Of a DNA stretch of 51,384 nt, positions 18,877 through 26,147 are shown in pieces. Source of the stretch: Sulfurimonas sp. (GTDB lineage Bacteria > Campylobacterota > Campylobacteria > Campylobacterales > Sulfurimonadaceae); contig NZ_JALSKT010000041.1 of the NCBI RefSeq assembly GCF_026988655.1, forward strand, positions 1 to 51,384, written 5' to 3'. Below the pieces are notes generated by a model. It did no database searches and had not been told where the DNA came from. It saw only the letters and a program-made list of their open reading frames with translations. The translations under genes and the position numbers were made by a program. Every line of letters starts with the position of its first letter. The first letter of the stretch is position 1.

Positions 18877-19657
18877 CCAAACTCCTTGTTAATTTATAGA
18901 GTTGGTGATAGTCGTTAGTGTCAACCTGATGAGGACGAATCGTTAATGTAAGTTCTAATGTTTCAAAAACTTCTTGAAGAATTTTCTTATCGTATTTTGC
19001 AGAGAGATTTTTTATCAAAGTTTTTCGAGGTTGCGAAAATGCAACTCTTAGCATCTCCTCGAACTCTTTATCTGATCTATCAGCACTTTTTTGTATAAGA
19101 AAAACAGCAGAATCTACTTTGGGCTGAGGGTCAAACGCAGTCGGTGGAACTTTAGTGACGATACTCGCCTTTCCTACACTTTGAGCTATTATGCCCAAAG
19201 AACCAAATACTTTTTCACCTGAGGATGCACAAAACTTTTCTGCTACTTCAAGTTGAACCATTACAAGTATATTTTTACACATTGGATCTGCGAGCGCTTT
19301 GAGTATAATGTTCGTAGCTATATAGTATGGCAAATTAGCCACCAAGTCATACGGCTCATCTACTAAAGTACTCTTCCAAGCTTGTAAAACATCTCCACAA
19401 TTAAGGTGGAGTCGCTTGGTAGTAATCTCTTCTTTAAATATATTTTGCAACAGTTTACATAAATCGGTATCTACCTCAAAAGCTTCTACACTTTTGACAT
19501 CAACTAAAAATTTAGTTAAATCACCTAAGCCAGGTCCAATCTCAACAACTTTATGGTCATTTTTGGGCATCGCTTCGACGATTTTTCTTAAAACTGATTG
19601 GTCTTTTAGAAAGTTTTGTCCAAACTTCTTCTTTGCTACAACGCTTTCTTTATTCAT
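18815..19657 (-). CDS. ksgA: 16S rRNA dimethyladenosine transferase KsgA
   Basis: A 280-residue Erm/KsgA methyltransferase that dimethylates two adenines near the 3' end of 16S rRNA during small-subunit assembly. Signatures are KKFGQNFLKDQSVLRKIVEA, the SAM motif VVEIGPGLGDLT and the catalytic NLPYYIATNI. The last ~20 residues (GRRDTRGSDKQTSNAKQTK) are unlike the family and correspond to the 62-base overlap with the RNase J start region. Confidence 0.93.
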   Translation of the reverse strand: MNKESVVAKKKFGQNFLKDQSVLRKIVEAMPKNDHKVVEIGPGLGDLTKFLVDVKSVEAFEVDTDLCKLLQNIFKEEITTKRLHLNCGDVLQAWKSTLVDEPYDLVANLPYYIATNIILKALADPMCKNILVMVQLEVAEKFCASSGEKVFGSLGIIAQSVGKASIVTKVPPTAFDPQPKVDSAVFLIQKSADRSDKEFEEMLRVAFSQPRKTLIKNLSAKYDKKILQEVFETLELTLTIRPHQVDTNDYHQLYKLTRSLDGRRDTRGSDKQTSNAKQTK

Positions 19658-19727
19658 TCTCTTAGTCTATCTCATTTTTTCTTACAAAAAGGTAATACTA
19701 TTAAAAATAATACCTTTAAATCAATTT

Positions 19728-20201
19728 TTATACTAAAGCTTTTATTTTTTCTTCAGAAACAGCAATAAGTCTTCTTTCTAGTCTACTTATTTCTTCAAGC
19801 AATTTTTTTGATATCTTTTCCATTTCATTATAATACTGTTTCGCATTAAAAATCTCATCTTCATTTAACTCTTTCTTTTTAGTAAAACCAAAAAGTTTAG
19901 CAAAAAAACCTTGTTTCTTATTTTCTGAAAAATATATATTAAAAATACTAAGATATTTGTCATGCAGATCAAAATGTAATGATTCTATAGTATTCATACA
20001 CTCCATGGGATTATTTGACAAACTATTCAAGATTTGTCCATCACTATAAAACCATTTTCCAAATTTACATTCGGTTGAATCGATTGGGATTGCGTCTTCT
20101 TGAACTTCTATTCCGTTTATTAACAGTTTTGCTTTTTGTACCCATTTAATATGGGCTGCTTTTGCAGCTCTTAAATGTTCTAAAACATCTTCTTTTCCCA
20201 T
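19728..20201 (-). CDS. Soluble CZB (chemoreceptor zinc-binding) domain protein
   Basis: A 157-residue cytoplasmic protein. The CZB pattern is complete: His17 in AAHIKWV, Cys45 in TECKFGKWFYS, and His76 and His80 in ESLHFDLHDKY, which would give the His-Cys-His-His zinc site. In other bacteria CZB domains sit at the C-terminus of chemoreceptors or regulate diguanylate cyclases in response to zinc or hypochlorous acid. Here the domain stands alone, followed by a basic FGFTKKKEL linker and a C-terminal coiled-coil-like helix (EMEKISKKLLEEISRLERRL). No chemotaxis gene is adjacent. Partner unknown. Confidence 0.75.
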   Translation of the reverse strand: MGKEDVLEHLRAAKAAHIKWVQKAKLLINGIEVQEDAIPIDSTECKFGKWFYSDGQILNSLSNNPMECMNTIESLHFDLHDKYLSIFNIYFSENKKQGFFAKLFGFTKKKELNEDEIFNAKQYYNEMEKISKKLLEEISRLERRLIAVSEEKIKALV

Positions 20202-20273
20202 AACATATCCATATATTATTTTTATTTATGATTGTAGCGTAATATATTAAACCGATTAAAAGAATACAATATT

Positions 20274-20289
20274 TGTTTCACGTGGAACA
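20274..20289. other. parS: parS site 1 (ParB binding)
   Basis: TGTTTCACGTGGAACA is identical to the canonical bacterial chromosomal parS (its complement is TGTTCCACGTGAAACA). It lies in the hisF promoter region, 25 bases upstream of a TATAAT at 20314-20319. ParB spreading from here could affect hisF expression. Confidence 0.9.
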
Positions 20290-20313
20290 AATCAATCATT
20301 AAGCCAAAGATTG

Positions 20314-20319
20314 TATAAT
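20314..20319 (+). promoter_or_regulatory. -10 box of hisF
   Basis: TATAAT 33 bases before the hisF ATG. A second AT-rich TATATAATAAAAGG follows. The parS site is immediately upstream, at about the -50 position. Confidence 0.45.
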
Positions 20320-20351
20320 TTCAATATATAATAAAAGGTACAAACTCTCCC

Positions 20352-21110
20352 ATGAACTATTTTGCAAAAAGAATTATTCCCTGTTTAGATGTAAAAGATG
20401 GACGCGTTGTTAAAGGCGTAAATTTTGTTGGGCTAAAAGATGCAGGAGACCCTGTTGAAGTAGCTAAACGCTACAATGAAGAGGGTGCTGATGAGCTCAC
20501 TTTTTTAGATATTACAGCTTCATCTGACAACAGAGACACCATTGTAGATATAGTAGCCCAAGTTGCACGCGAGATATTTATCCCTCTCACTGTCGGTGGA
20601 GGTATACGAAAACTTGAAGACATTTACAAACTACTAAATGTAGGTTGTGATAAAGTAAGTGTAAACTCTGCTGCTATTAAACGTCCAGAACTGATAGATG
20701 AGGGTGCCAAACGTTTTGGTTCTCAATGCATAGTCACTGCCATAGATGTCAAACGCAGTGGTGATAAATATAATGTATTTTTAAATGGTGGACGAGTAGA
20801 TACAGGAATAGATGCTGTTGCATGGGCAAAAGAAGTTGTTGAGAGAGGAAGTGGAGAAATTTTACTTACTTCTATGGACGCAGATGGAACCAAAACAGGA
20901 TTTGAGCTCAACATTACTGAACAAATCAGTCGTGCAGTTAATGTCCCTGTCATTGCTAGTGGAGGAGCTGGAACTATGCAGCACATAAAAGAGGCCTTTG
21001 AACATGGTGCTGATGCAGCCCTTGCAGCTTCAATTTTTCACTATAAAGAGATAGATATAATGGACTTAAAACATTATCTTCACGAAAACAACATCCCAGT
21101 AAGGTTATGA
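20352..21110 (+). CDS. hisF: Imidazole glycerol phosphate synthase cyclase subunit HisF
   Basis: A 252-residue TIM barrel. The N-terminus [33 protein letters not shown], the phosphate-binding [12 protein letters not shown] and [13 protein letters not shown], and the catalytic aspartates in CLDVKDG and TAIDVKR fit HisF. It makes imidazole glycerol phosphate and AICAR with HisH in histidine synthesis. HisH is not in this window. It heads a probable transcript with a nucleosidase-like gene and rlmN. Confidence 0.95.
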   Translation: MNYFAKRIIPCLDVKDGRVVKGVNFVGLKDAGDPVEVAKRYNEEGADELTFLDITASSDNRDTIVDIVAQVAREIFIPLTVGGGIRKLEDIYKLLNVGCDKVSVNSAAIKRPELIDEGAKRFGSQCIVTAIDVKRSGDKYNVFLNGGRVDTGIDAVAWAKEVVERGSGEILLTSMDADGTKTGFELNITEQISRAVNVPVIASGGAGTMQHIKEAFEHGADAALAASIFHYKEIDIMDLKHYLHENNIPVRL

Positions 21111-21177
21111 AGCAACTAGTTGCGAGAGCTCTCTGCCCAAGAGAACGCAGCGTTATAAAATAAATTGAAGGAATGAA

Positions 21178-21720
21178 ATGATAATCTGTGCCGGAAATAA
21201 TGAAAATTTTTCATTTGCTACACCAATGGGTGTAGGTCTAGTAGAAACTGCCATGAATATAACACGTTTGTGTTTGTTTGACAAACCTGAGTTTTTACTT
21301 TTTGTAGGGACTGCTGGTAGTTATGGAGATAAAAAAATCTTTGATATTGTTGAGAGTAAAACAGCTTCAAATATCGAACTTGCTTTTTTAAGTAACGATG
21401 CTTATACGCCACTTGATAATGTTGTTACTACAAACACAACAAATGTAAAAGACATAGTAGTCAACTCTTCTAACTATATTTCTACAAACGAAGAACTAAC
21501 AAAAAACTTTTTAAAGTTTGGTGTAGGTATAGAAAATATGGAATTTTTTTCCGTATTAAGAATAGCTCAAGAGTTTAATATTCCAGCAGGTGGAGTTTTT
21601 TGTGTTACTAACTATACTAACAAAAATGCGCATGAAGATTTCTTGAAGAACCAAGACAGAGCAAAAACAATGCTAGAAGAACATGTAAGAAATAGAATTA
21701 AGGAACTAACAGCAAAATGA
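21178..21720 (+). CDS. PNP/MTAN-superfamily nucleoside phosphorylase-like protein
   Basis: A 180-residue protein, shorter than canonical members (about 230 residues). ATPMGVGLVETAMNITRL and LLFVGTAGSYGDKKIFDIVES match the core of the purine nucleoside phosphorylase/MTA nucleosidase fold, and VGIENMEFFSVLRIAQEFNIPAGGVFCVTNYTN matches the substrate-binding MEM and late segment with the acid residue replaced by Asn. It could be a purine nucleosidase or a diverged paralogue. GAAGGA precedes the ATG. Its stop overlaps the rlmN start by four bases. Confidence 0.65.
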   Translation: MIICAGNNENFSFATPMGVGLVETAMNITRLCLFDKPEFLLFVGTAGSYGDKKIFDIVESKTASNIELAFLSNDAYTPLDNVVTTNTTNVKDIVVNSSNYISTNEELTKNFLKFGVGIENMEFFSVLRIAQEFNIPAGGVFCVTNYTNKNAHEDFLKNQDRAKTMLEEHVRNRIKELTAK

Positions 21721-22799
21721 GTGAACCAAAACCGTCCTTATTAGACTTCACACAAAAAGAACTAACTGAGTTAGTGAAACCTAGCTTCCGTGCTAAACAA
21801 ATATTTGGTTGGATGTATCACCAATATGCCCAAGACTTTGATGAAATGAAAAATATTCCAAAGAGTATGAAAGAAGATTTGGCTCAAAAATATATAGTCA
21901 ATCCAATGAAAATAGTACGCAAAGAAGAGTCAACAGATGGAACAATAAAATATCTTTTTGAGCTACAAGATGGAAAAACAGTTGAAGCTGTGTGGCTAAA
22001 AATGAAGGATACGCAATATGATGATAATGGCGAAATCATACAAGAAGCAAAATTTACTATCTGTGTTTCAACGCAAGTTGGATGTAAAGTCGGTTGCTCA
22101 TTTTGTTTAACAGCAAAAGGTGGCTTTACTAGGGATTTGACAGCAGGTGAGATAGTAGCACAGGTCGTTAACCTCAAACGTGATAATAACCACAAACATA
22201 ACAGAAAGATAAATATAGTCTATATGGGTATGGGTGAACCACTTGATAATCTTGATAATCTAGCCAAAGCTATAGAGATTTTCAAAGAAGAAGAGGGCTT
22301 AGCTATATCTGCAAAAAGACAAACAGTTAGTACAAGTGGACTAAGCAATAAGATAGATAAGCTTGGCCAAATGGATTTAGGCGTTCACATTGCTATATCC
22401 CTTCATGCTGTAGATGATGAACTCAGAACTGAGCTTATACCAATGAATAAAGCACACAATATTAATTCTATCATAGAAGCCGTCAAACGCTTTCCTATAG
22501 ACACACGCAAACGTGTTATGTTTGAGTATCTTGTGATTAAAAATAAAAATGATGATTTGGGCTCCGCAAAAAAACTTGTCAAGCTTCTAACGGGTATAAA
22601 AGCAAAAGTCAATCTCATCTATTTCAATCCATATCCAGGAACTCCGTATGAGCGTCCTACACGTCAAGATATGGTGAACTTCCAAGAGTACCTAATCAAG
22701 CATGGCTTACTCTCTACTATCCGTGACTCAAAAGGTATTGACATCAGTGCTGCCTGTGGTCAACTAAAAGAGAAAGATAAATCAGAGATTAACGATTAA
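21717..22799 (+). CDS. rlmN: 23S rRNA (adenine2503-C2)-methyltransferase RlmN
   Basis: A 360-residue radical SAM enzyme methylating A2503 of 23S rRNA and A37 of some tRNAs. The CxxxCxxC cluster motif is CKVGCSFC near residue 122. Catalytic cysteines should be one after the barrel (AACGQL near residue 350) and one in the cluster region. MGMGEPLDNLDN and HIAISLHAVDDELR are family motifs. It starts within the last codons of the preceding gene. Confidence 0.95.
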   Translation: MSEPKPSLLDFTQKELTELVKPSFRAKQIFGWMYHQYAQDFDEMKNIPKSMKEDLAQKYIVNPMKIVRKEESTDGTIKYLFELQDGKTVEAVWLKMKDTQYDDNGEIIQEAKFTICVSTQVGCKVGCSFCLTAKGGFTRDLTAGEIVAQVVNLKRDNNHKHNRKINIVYMGMGEPLDNLDNLAKAIEIFKEEEGLAISAKRQTVSTSGLSNKIDKLGQMDLGVHIAISLHAVDDELRTELIPMNKAHNINSIIEAVKRFPIDTRKRVMFEYLVIKNKNDDLGSAKKLVKLLTGIKAKVNLIYFNPYPGTPYERPTRQDMVNFQEYLIKHGLLSTIRDSKGIDISAACGQLKEKDKSEIND

Positions 22800-22815
22800 A
22801 TAACAAAGCTAGGAG

Positions 22816-22821
22816 TATAAT
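22816..22821 (+). promoter_or_regulatory. -10 box of the 32-aa microprotein gene
   Basis: TATAAT followed by ACGC, 28 bases before the ATG at 22850, with AGGAAAA as ribosome binding site. This gives the small gene its own predicted promoter. Confidence 0.5.
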
Positions 22822-22849
22822 ACGCTTCTATCAAAAATCAAGGAAAATT

Positions 22850-22948
22850 ATGAGCGGTGTAGACATATCGGAAATTATTTTGTTAGTTATTGTATTTGTA
22901 GTTGGTGTTGGTGGTTTTATCTGGGCTGCCACTAAAGAAGAAAACTAG
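22850..22948 (+). CDS. 32-residue single-helix membrane microprotein
   Basis: The peptide starts MSGVDISEIILLVIVFVVGV, continues GGFIWAATKEEN and stops. It has a ribosome binding site AGGAAAA at ideal spacing and a TATAAT promoter. One hydrophobic helix (about residues 8-27) is flanked by an acidic N-terminus and a charged tail, so it should be a bitopic inner membrane peptide. Size and layout recall small subunits of respiratory complexes such as CcoQ-like peptides, but there is no sequence evidence for that. It is too short for routine gene callers. Confidence 0.6.
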   Translation: MSGVDISEIILLVIVFVVGVGGFIWAATKEEN

Positions 22949-23316
22949 AGTCAAGACGATCAACACACCAGGGAGATCGTCTATGAATGAAATAATACCC
23001 TACTAATCTTAAAAAAATATATTTATCCTCAAATAATTCCAATCACAAATAAACTACAAGTAATCTAAATATCTCTCCATAAATACTTACTATTCACACA
23101 TTGTTCTAAAGTGTGAATATACTTTCAATACTAAGACAATAAATTATTAAATTTATTTAAATTTTAAGAAATTTTTAATATAAATATAGACTTAAAAATA
23201 AATTATATTTTACTTAAAGCCCTATATTCAGGGCTTTCATCGACTATTCACTTTTTATTCACAATTCTTAAAATAAAAAATTATCAAATTTAAAAGTTAT
23301 TCACATATGTGTCTAA
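22949..23316. other. AT-rich intergenic region with a remote DnaA-box cluster
   Basis: A 368-base gene-free stretch. It contains DnaA-box-like nonamers at 23090-23098 (CTATTCACA), 23112-23120 (ATATTCACA, minus strand), 23244-23252 (CTATTCACT), 23255-23263 (TTATTCACA) and 23297-23305 (TTATTCACA). The first two form a perfect inverted repeat TATTCACAC/GTGTGAATA. Between the clusters, 23130-23215 is almost pure A/T. A 20-base segment (23292-23311) with the last box is identical to one upstream of dnaA (34040-34059). A perfect hairpin lies at 23216-23237. It may be a DnaA reservoir, a regulatory locus or an origin accessory element. Confidence 0.6.
23216..23237. terminator. Perfect 8-bp hairpin in the DnaA-box region
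   Basis: AAAGCCCT, loop ATATTC, AGGGCTTT. It may terminate the microprotein transcript or the convergent rluA-type gene. The following bases are only moderately T-rich on either strand. Confidence 0.45.
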
Positions 23317-24228
23317 CTATATAGCTAAAGATGAAAAACAAACTTTTTCAAAATCAACTTTACTTTTAATATTGTAAGTATGCCCATAAAGTTCAAACTC
23401 TAGTTCACTAGCATGTAACAATAATCTTTTAGCACCGGAGAATTCTATCCTCTCCTGTGGCGTTAAAGACTTATCTAAAAAACGAATCATCTTCTCTTCG
23501 CTTTGTCCATAAATAGGGTCACCAACTATAGGATGTTTCACGTGGAACAAATGTACCCTTATCTGATGTTGTCTTCCAGTGTGAGGAGAACACTCTATAA
23601 GACTCATATCTAACTCAGGAAAATATTTTAGCGGTTTGAAGTCTGTTTTAGAGGATTTCCCTCTTTGATCCACTTTCACAACCATACGAACAACTGCACT
23701 ATCATCTTGTGCTCTCAAAATAGGCTCATCCACACACAAGTCATTTTCAAATTTTCCGTGAACGAATGCAAGATATTTTTTTTTCATTTCACGTTCTTGA
23801 AACATCATTTTGATATCTCTTTCACTTTTTTTATTTTTAGCACATAAGACTAAGCCACTTGTTTCTTGATCAATTCTATGTGCAATGTTTGCATCACGTC
23901 CAAATTGAAACTTCAGCTCATCAATCAAAGAGTAGGGTGTACGTTTTGTTTGAGGATGAATCAACACACCACTAGGTTTATCAAATACAACAAATTCTTC
24001 TTCTATAAATGTAGGCTCTAAACCTTTCGTAATTGGCTCAAAAAATATAAACTCAAACTCACCCTCAACTTCACCAGCGGTCTTGAGCATCTTCTCGCCA
24101 TTTACAAGGACTCTTCCTTTTGATATGAAACGTTGGGCTTCTTTTTGCGTATACCCTAACTCGTTTATAAAATATATAAAAGCTTTCTGTCTCTTTTGTA
24201 CAAACATTTTTTTTATTACAAATGGCAA
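23317..24228 (-). CDS. RluA-family 23S/tRNA pseudouridine synthase with S4 domain
   Basis: A 303-residue protein. An N-terminal S4 RNA-binding domain (about 15-65: FINELGYTQKEAQRFISKGRVLVNGEKM) precedes a pseudouridine synthase domain with the catalytic aspartate in NIAHRIDQETSGLVLCAK and the later SLIECSPHTGRQHQIRVHLFHVKHPIVGDPIYG. It isomerises uridine in rRNA or tRNA; the exact site cannot be told. The start is TTG at 24228 because GAGGA lies eight bases ahead; an ATG at 24207 lacks one. A canonical parS site lies within the coding sequence. Confidence 0.88.
   Translation of the reverse strand: MPFVIKKMFVQKRQKAFIYFINELGYTQKEAQRFISKGRVLVNGEKMLKTAGEVEGEFEFIFFEPITKGLEPTFIEEEFVVFDKPSGVLIHPQTKRTPYSLIDELKFQFGRDANIAHRIDQETSGLVLCAKNKKSERDIKMMFQEREMKKKYLAFVHGKFENDLCVDEPILRAQDDSAVVRMVVKVDQRGKSSKTDFKPLKYFPELDMSLIECSPHTGRQHQIRVHLFHVKHPIVGDPIYGQSEEKMIRFLDKSLTPQERIEFSGAKRLLLHASELEFELYGHTYNIKSKVDFEKVCFSSLAI
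23534..23549. other. parS: parS site 2 (inside the rluA-type gene)
   Basis: A second exact TGTTTCACGTGGAACA, 3.26 kb from site 1. It encodes part of FHVKHP in the pseudouridine synthase, so the parS sequence is tolerated within a conserved coding region. Two exact 16-mers in a few kilobases cannot be chance. Confidence 0.92.
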
Positions 24229-24290
24229 ATTAGAATCCTCTTTTAATCAGTTATTTATCATAAATTCTGTAAAATAACTAACTTTAATAT

Positions 24291-24560
24291 TAGACTTCTT
24301 GCATACCCTAGATATATCTCAGAGAAGTAAAAAGTAGTGAGATAGTGCAAAATAAATTTTTATGCCTAGCCATAGCTAAGGATAAAATATTTTTTTGTGC
24401 TAGATTGCTACTTTTTACTTCTCCCTTTAGGCATTATAGAGAGAGCTTTACTCTGCGTTAGATAACCTTCACTGTAGCTACGGCTACACTGAAGAACATC
24501 TGCCTTGATTAAAACTCTCTCTAAATTGCTGAGCTATATCTAAGGTATGCAAGAAGTCTA
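24291..24560. mobile_element. MITE-like 270-bp element with 32-bp terminal inverted repeats
   Basis: The ends TAGACTTCTTGCATACC (24291-24307) and GGTATGCAAGAAGTCTA (24544-24560) are perfect inverted repeats; with two mismatches the symmetry extends to 32 bases (24291-24322 and 24529-24560). Inside are two further arms. Arm A is a perfect 16-base pair 24322-24337/24408-24423 (GAGAAGTAAAAAGTAG) enclosing an imperfect hairpin. Arm B is TAGAGAGAG.TTTA near 24437 pairing with 24512-24522, enclosing CTTCACTGTAGC/GCTACACTGAAG. The whole element folds as a three-way junction. It has no open reading frame. No clear target duplication is seen. Confidence 0.7.
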
Positions 24561-24611
24561 TTTCAAATTCTAGCATAAAATATAAGATATTACTCACAAG
24601 GAACCCACACA

Positions 24612-25940
24612 ATGGTAGATAGATATTCACGAGAAGAGATGGCATCAAAATGGACTTACCAAGCAAAATATCAAGCTTGGTTAGATGTAGAAAAAGCAGT
24701 TGTAAAAGCTTGGGCTAAACTTGGAAAGATTCCACAAGAAGATGCTGATAAGATTGTTACAAACGGAGCTTTTGATATAAAAAGAATTGATGAAATTGAA
24801 GCGGTAACACGCCATGACCTTATTGCGTTTACAACATCTGTTTCTGAATCACTCGGCGAAGAGAGTAGATGGTTTCACTATGGGATGACATCTTCTGATA
24901 CAATCGATACTGCAGTTGCCTTACAAATGAAAGATTCTCTTTCTTTAATCATTGAAGATGTGAAAATGATTATGGAATCTATCAAAAAACGTGCGATGGA
25001 ACATAAAATGACTTTAATGGTTGGACGTTCACATGGTATACACGGTGAACCTATTACATTTGGTCTTGTACTCGCTGTTTGGTATGATGAAATGGCACGT
25101 CATTTAAAAAACCTTGAGGAGACTATGGAAGTTATCTCTGTTGGTCAAGTAAGTGGAGCAATGGGTAACTTTGCTCATGCACCGCTAGAACTTGAAGAGT
25201 ACACCTGTGAAGAGCTAGGTCTTAAGCCTGCACCTGTTTCAAATCAAGTCATACAAAGAGATAGATACGCAAGACTAGCTACATCTTTAGCACTAATGGC
25301 TAGCTCTATAGAAAAATTTGCAGTACAAGTTCGTCACTGGCAACGTACAGAAGTGTATGAATGTGAAGAGTATTTTGCAAAAGGGCAAAAAGGTTCTTCT
25401 GCAATGCCACACAAACGTAACCCAATCCTTACAGAAAACATCACAGGTCTTGCAAGAATGATACGTGCTTACGCAGCTCCTGCTATGGAAAATGTTGCAC
25501 TATGGCATGAGCGTGACATCTCTCACTCTTCTACTGAGCGTTTTTGGCTTCCTGATACTTTTGTAACATCAGACTTTATGTTACACCGTATGAATAACGT
25601 TATAGCAAACTTAACAGTTTATCCTGAAAATATGATGCGTAACCTCAATCTAACAGGTGGACTTGTTTTCTCTCAACGTGTTTTACTTGAACTTCCCCTT
25701 CAAGGTGTAAGCCGAGAAGATGCGTACAGAATTGTACAAAGAAATGCTATGAAAGTTTGGGAAGAGATTCAAAAAGGTAAACCAACTGTCAATGACAAAG
25801 GTGAGAGTCTTTATCTCAACCACCTCTTAGCTGATGAGGAACTTAGAAGTAAACTGAGTGAAGAACAAATTCGTGAATGTTTTAACTATGATTACTATAC
25901 TAAAAATGTAGATAATATTTTTAAAAGAGTTTTTAAATAG
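24612..25940 (+). CDS. purB: Adenylosuccinate lyase
   Basis: A 442-residue fumarase/aspartase-superfamily enzyme acting twice in purine synthesis (SAICAR to AICAR, adenylosuccinate to AMP). Landmarks are YSREEMASKWTYQAKYQAWL at the N-terminus, TRHDLIAFT, the catalytic-His region GRSHGIHGEPITFG, and the superfamily signature KGSSAMPHKRNPILTENI. AAGGAACC precedes the ATG. The MITE-like element ends 51 bases upstream, so it could influence purB expression. Confidence 0.95.
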   Translation: MVDRYSREEMASKWTYQAKYQAWLDVEKAVVKAWAKLGKIPQEDADKIVTNGAFDIKRIDEIEAVTRHDLIAFTTSVSESLGEESRWFHYGMTSSDTIDTAVALQMKDSLSLIIEDVKMIMESIKKRAMEHKMTLMVGRSHGIHGEPITFGLVLAVWYDEMARHLKNLEETMEVISVGQVSGAMGNFAHAPLELEEYTCEELGLKPAPVSNQVIQRDRYARLATSLALMASSIEKFAVQVRHWQRTEVYECEEYFAKGQKGSSAMPHKRNPILTENITGLARMIRAYAAPAMENVALWHERDISHSSTERFWLPDTFVTSDFMLHRMNNVIANLTVYPENMMRNLNLTGGLVFSQRVLLELPLQGVSREDAYRIVQRNAMKVWEEIQKGKPTVNDKGESLYLNHLLADEELRSKLSEEQIRECFNYDYYTKNVDNIFKRVFK

Positions 25941-25945
25941 TGAGA

Positions 25946-25984
25946 AAGAAGTGACTTTTTTTATACCAATAAAAGTCACTTCTT
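25946..25984 (+). terminator. purB terminator
   Basis: AAGAAGTGACTTTT (25946-25959), an 11-base loop, and AAAAGTCACTTCTT (25971-25984): a perfect 14-bp stem five bases after the purB stop. The arm itself supplies T-runs, so it could act in both directions. Confidence 0.75.
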
Positions 25985-26076
25985 CCAATGAACAAAACAA
26001 TAAACAAATATCAAAATTTAGACAATTTTTCAATTAACACTTAATAAACTTTGGATAAAATCAAAAACTTTATATC

Positions 26077-26121
26077 TAAATTTTCATATATATATTGGCA
26101 TAATATTTATATGAAAATTTA
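26077..26121. promoter_or_regulatory. 14-bp inverted repeat upstream of nrdA (putative operator)
   Basis: TAAATTTTCATATA (26077-26090) and TATATGAAAATTTA (26108-26121) are perfect inverted repeats around GGCATAATATT, which includes a -10-like CATAAT. The arrangement suggests a dimeric repressor or activator site over the nrdA promoter. It does not match the NrdR box consensus that I know. Confidence 0.45.
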
Positions 26122-26147
26122 ATACTTTCAAAGCAGGAACAGATTAT

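Noticed and set aside
21113-21155. Palindromes GAGAGCTCTC and AACTAGTT after hisF as a terminator
   Set aside because: There is no T-tract and the next gene follows closely in the same direction.
23090-23311. Calling the remote DnaA-box cluster the main origin
   Set aside because: The dnaA-flanking boxes with dnaN and gyrB are the stronger origin; without skew analysis the remote cluster is only an accessory candidate.
24285-24566. Target-site duplication of the MITE-like element
   Set aside because: Flanking bases (TTTAATAT and TTTCAAAT) do not form a convincing direct repeat.
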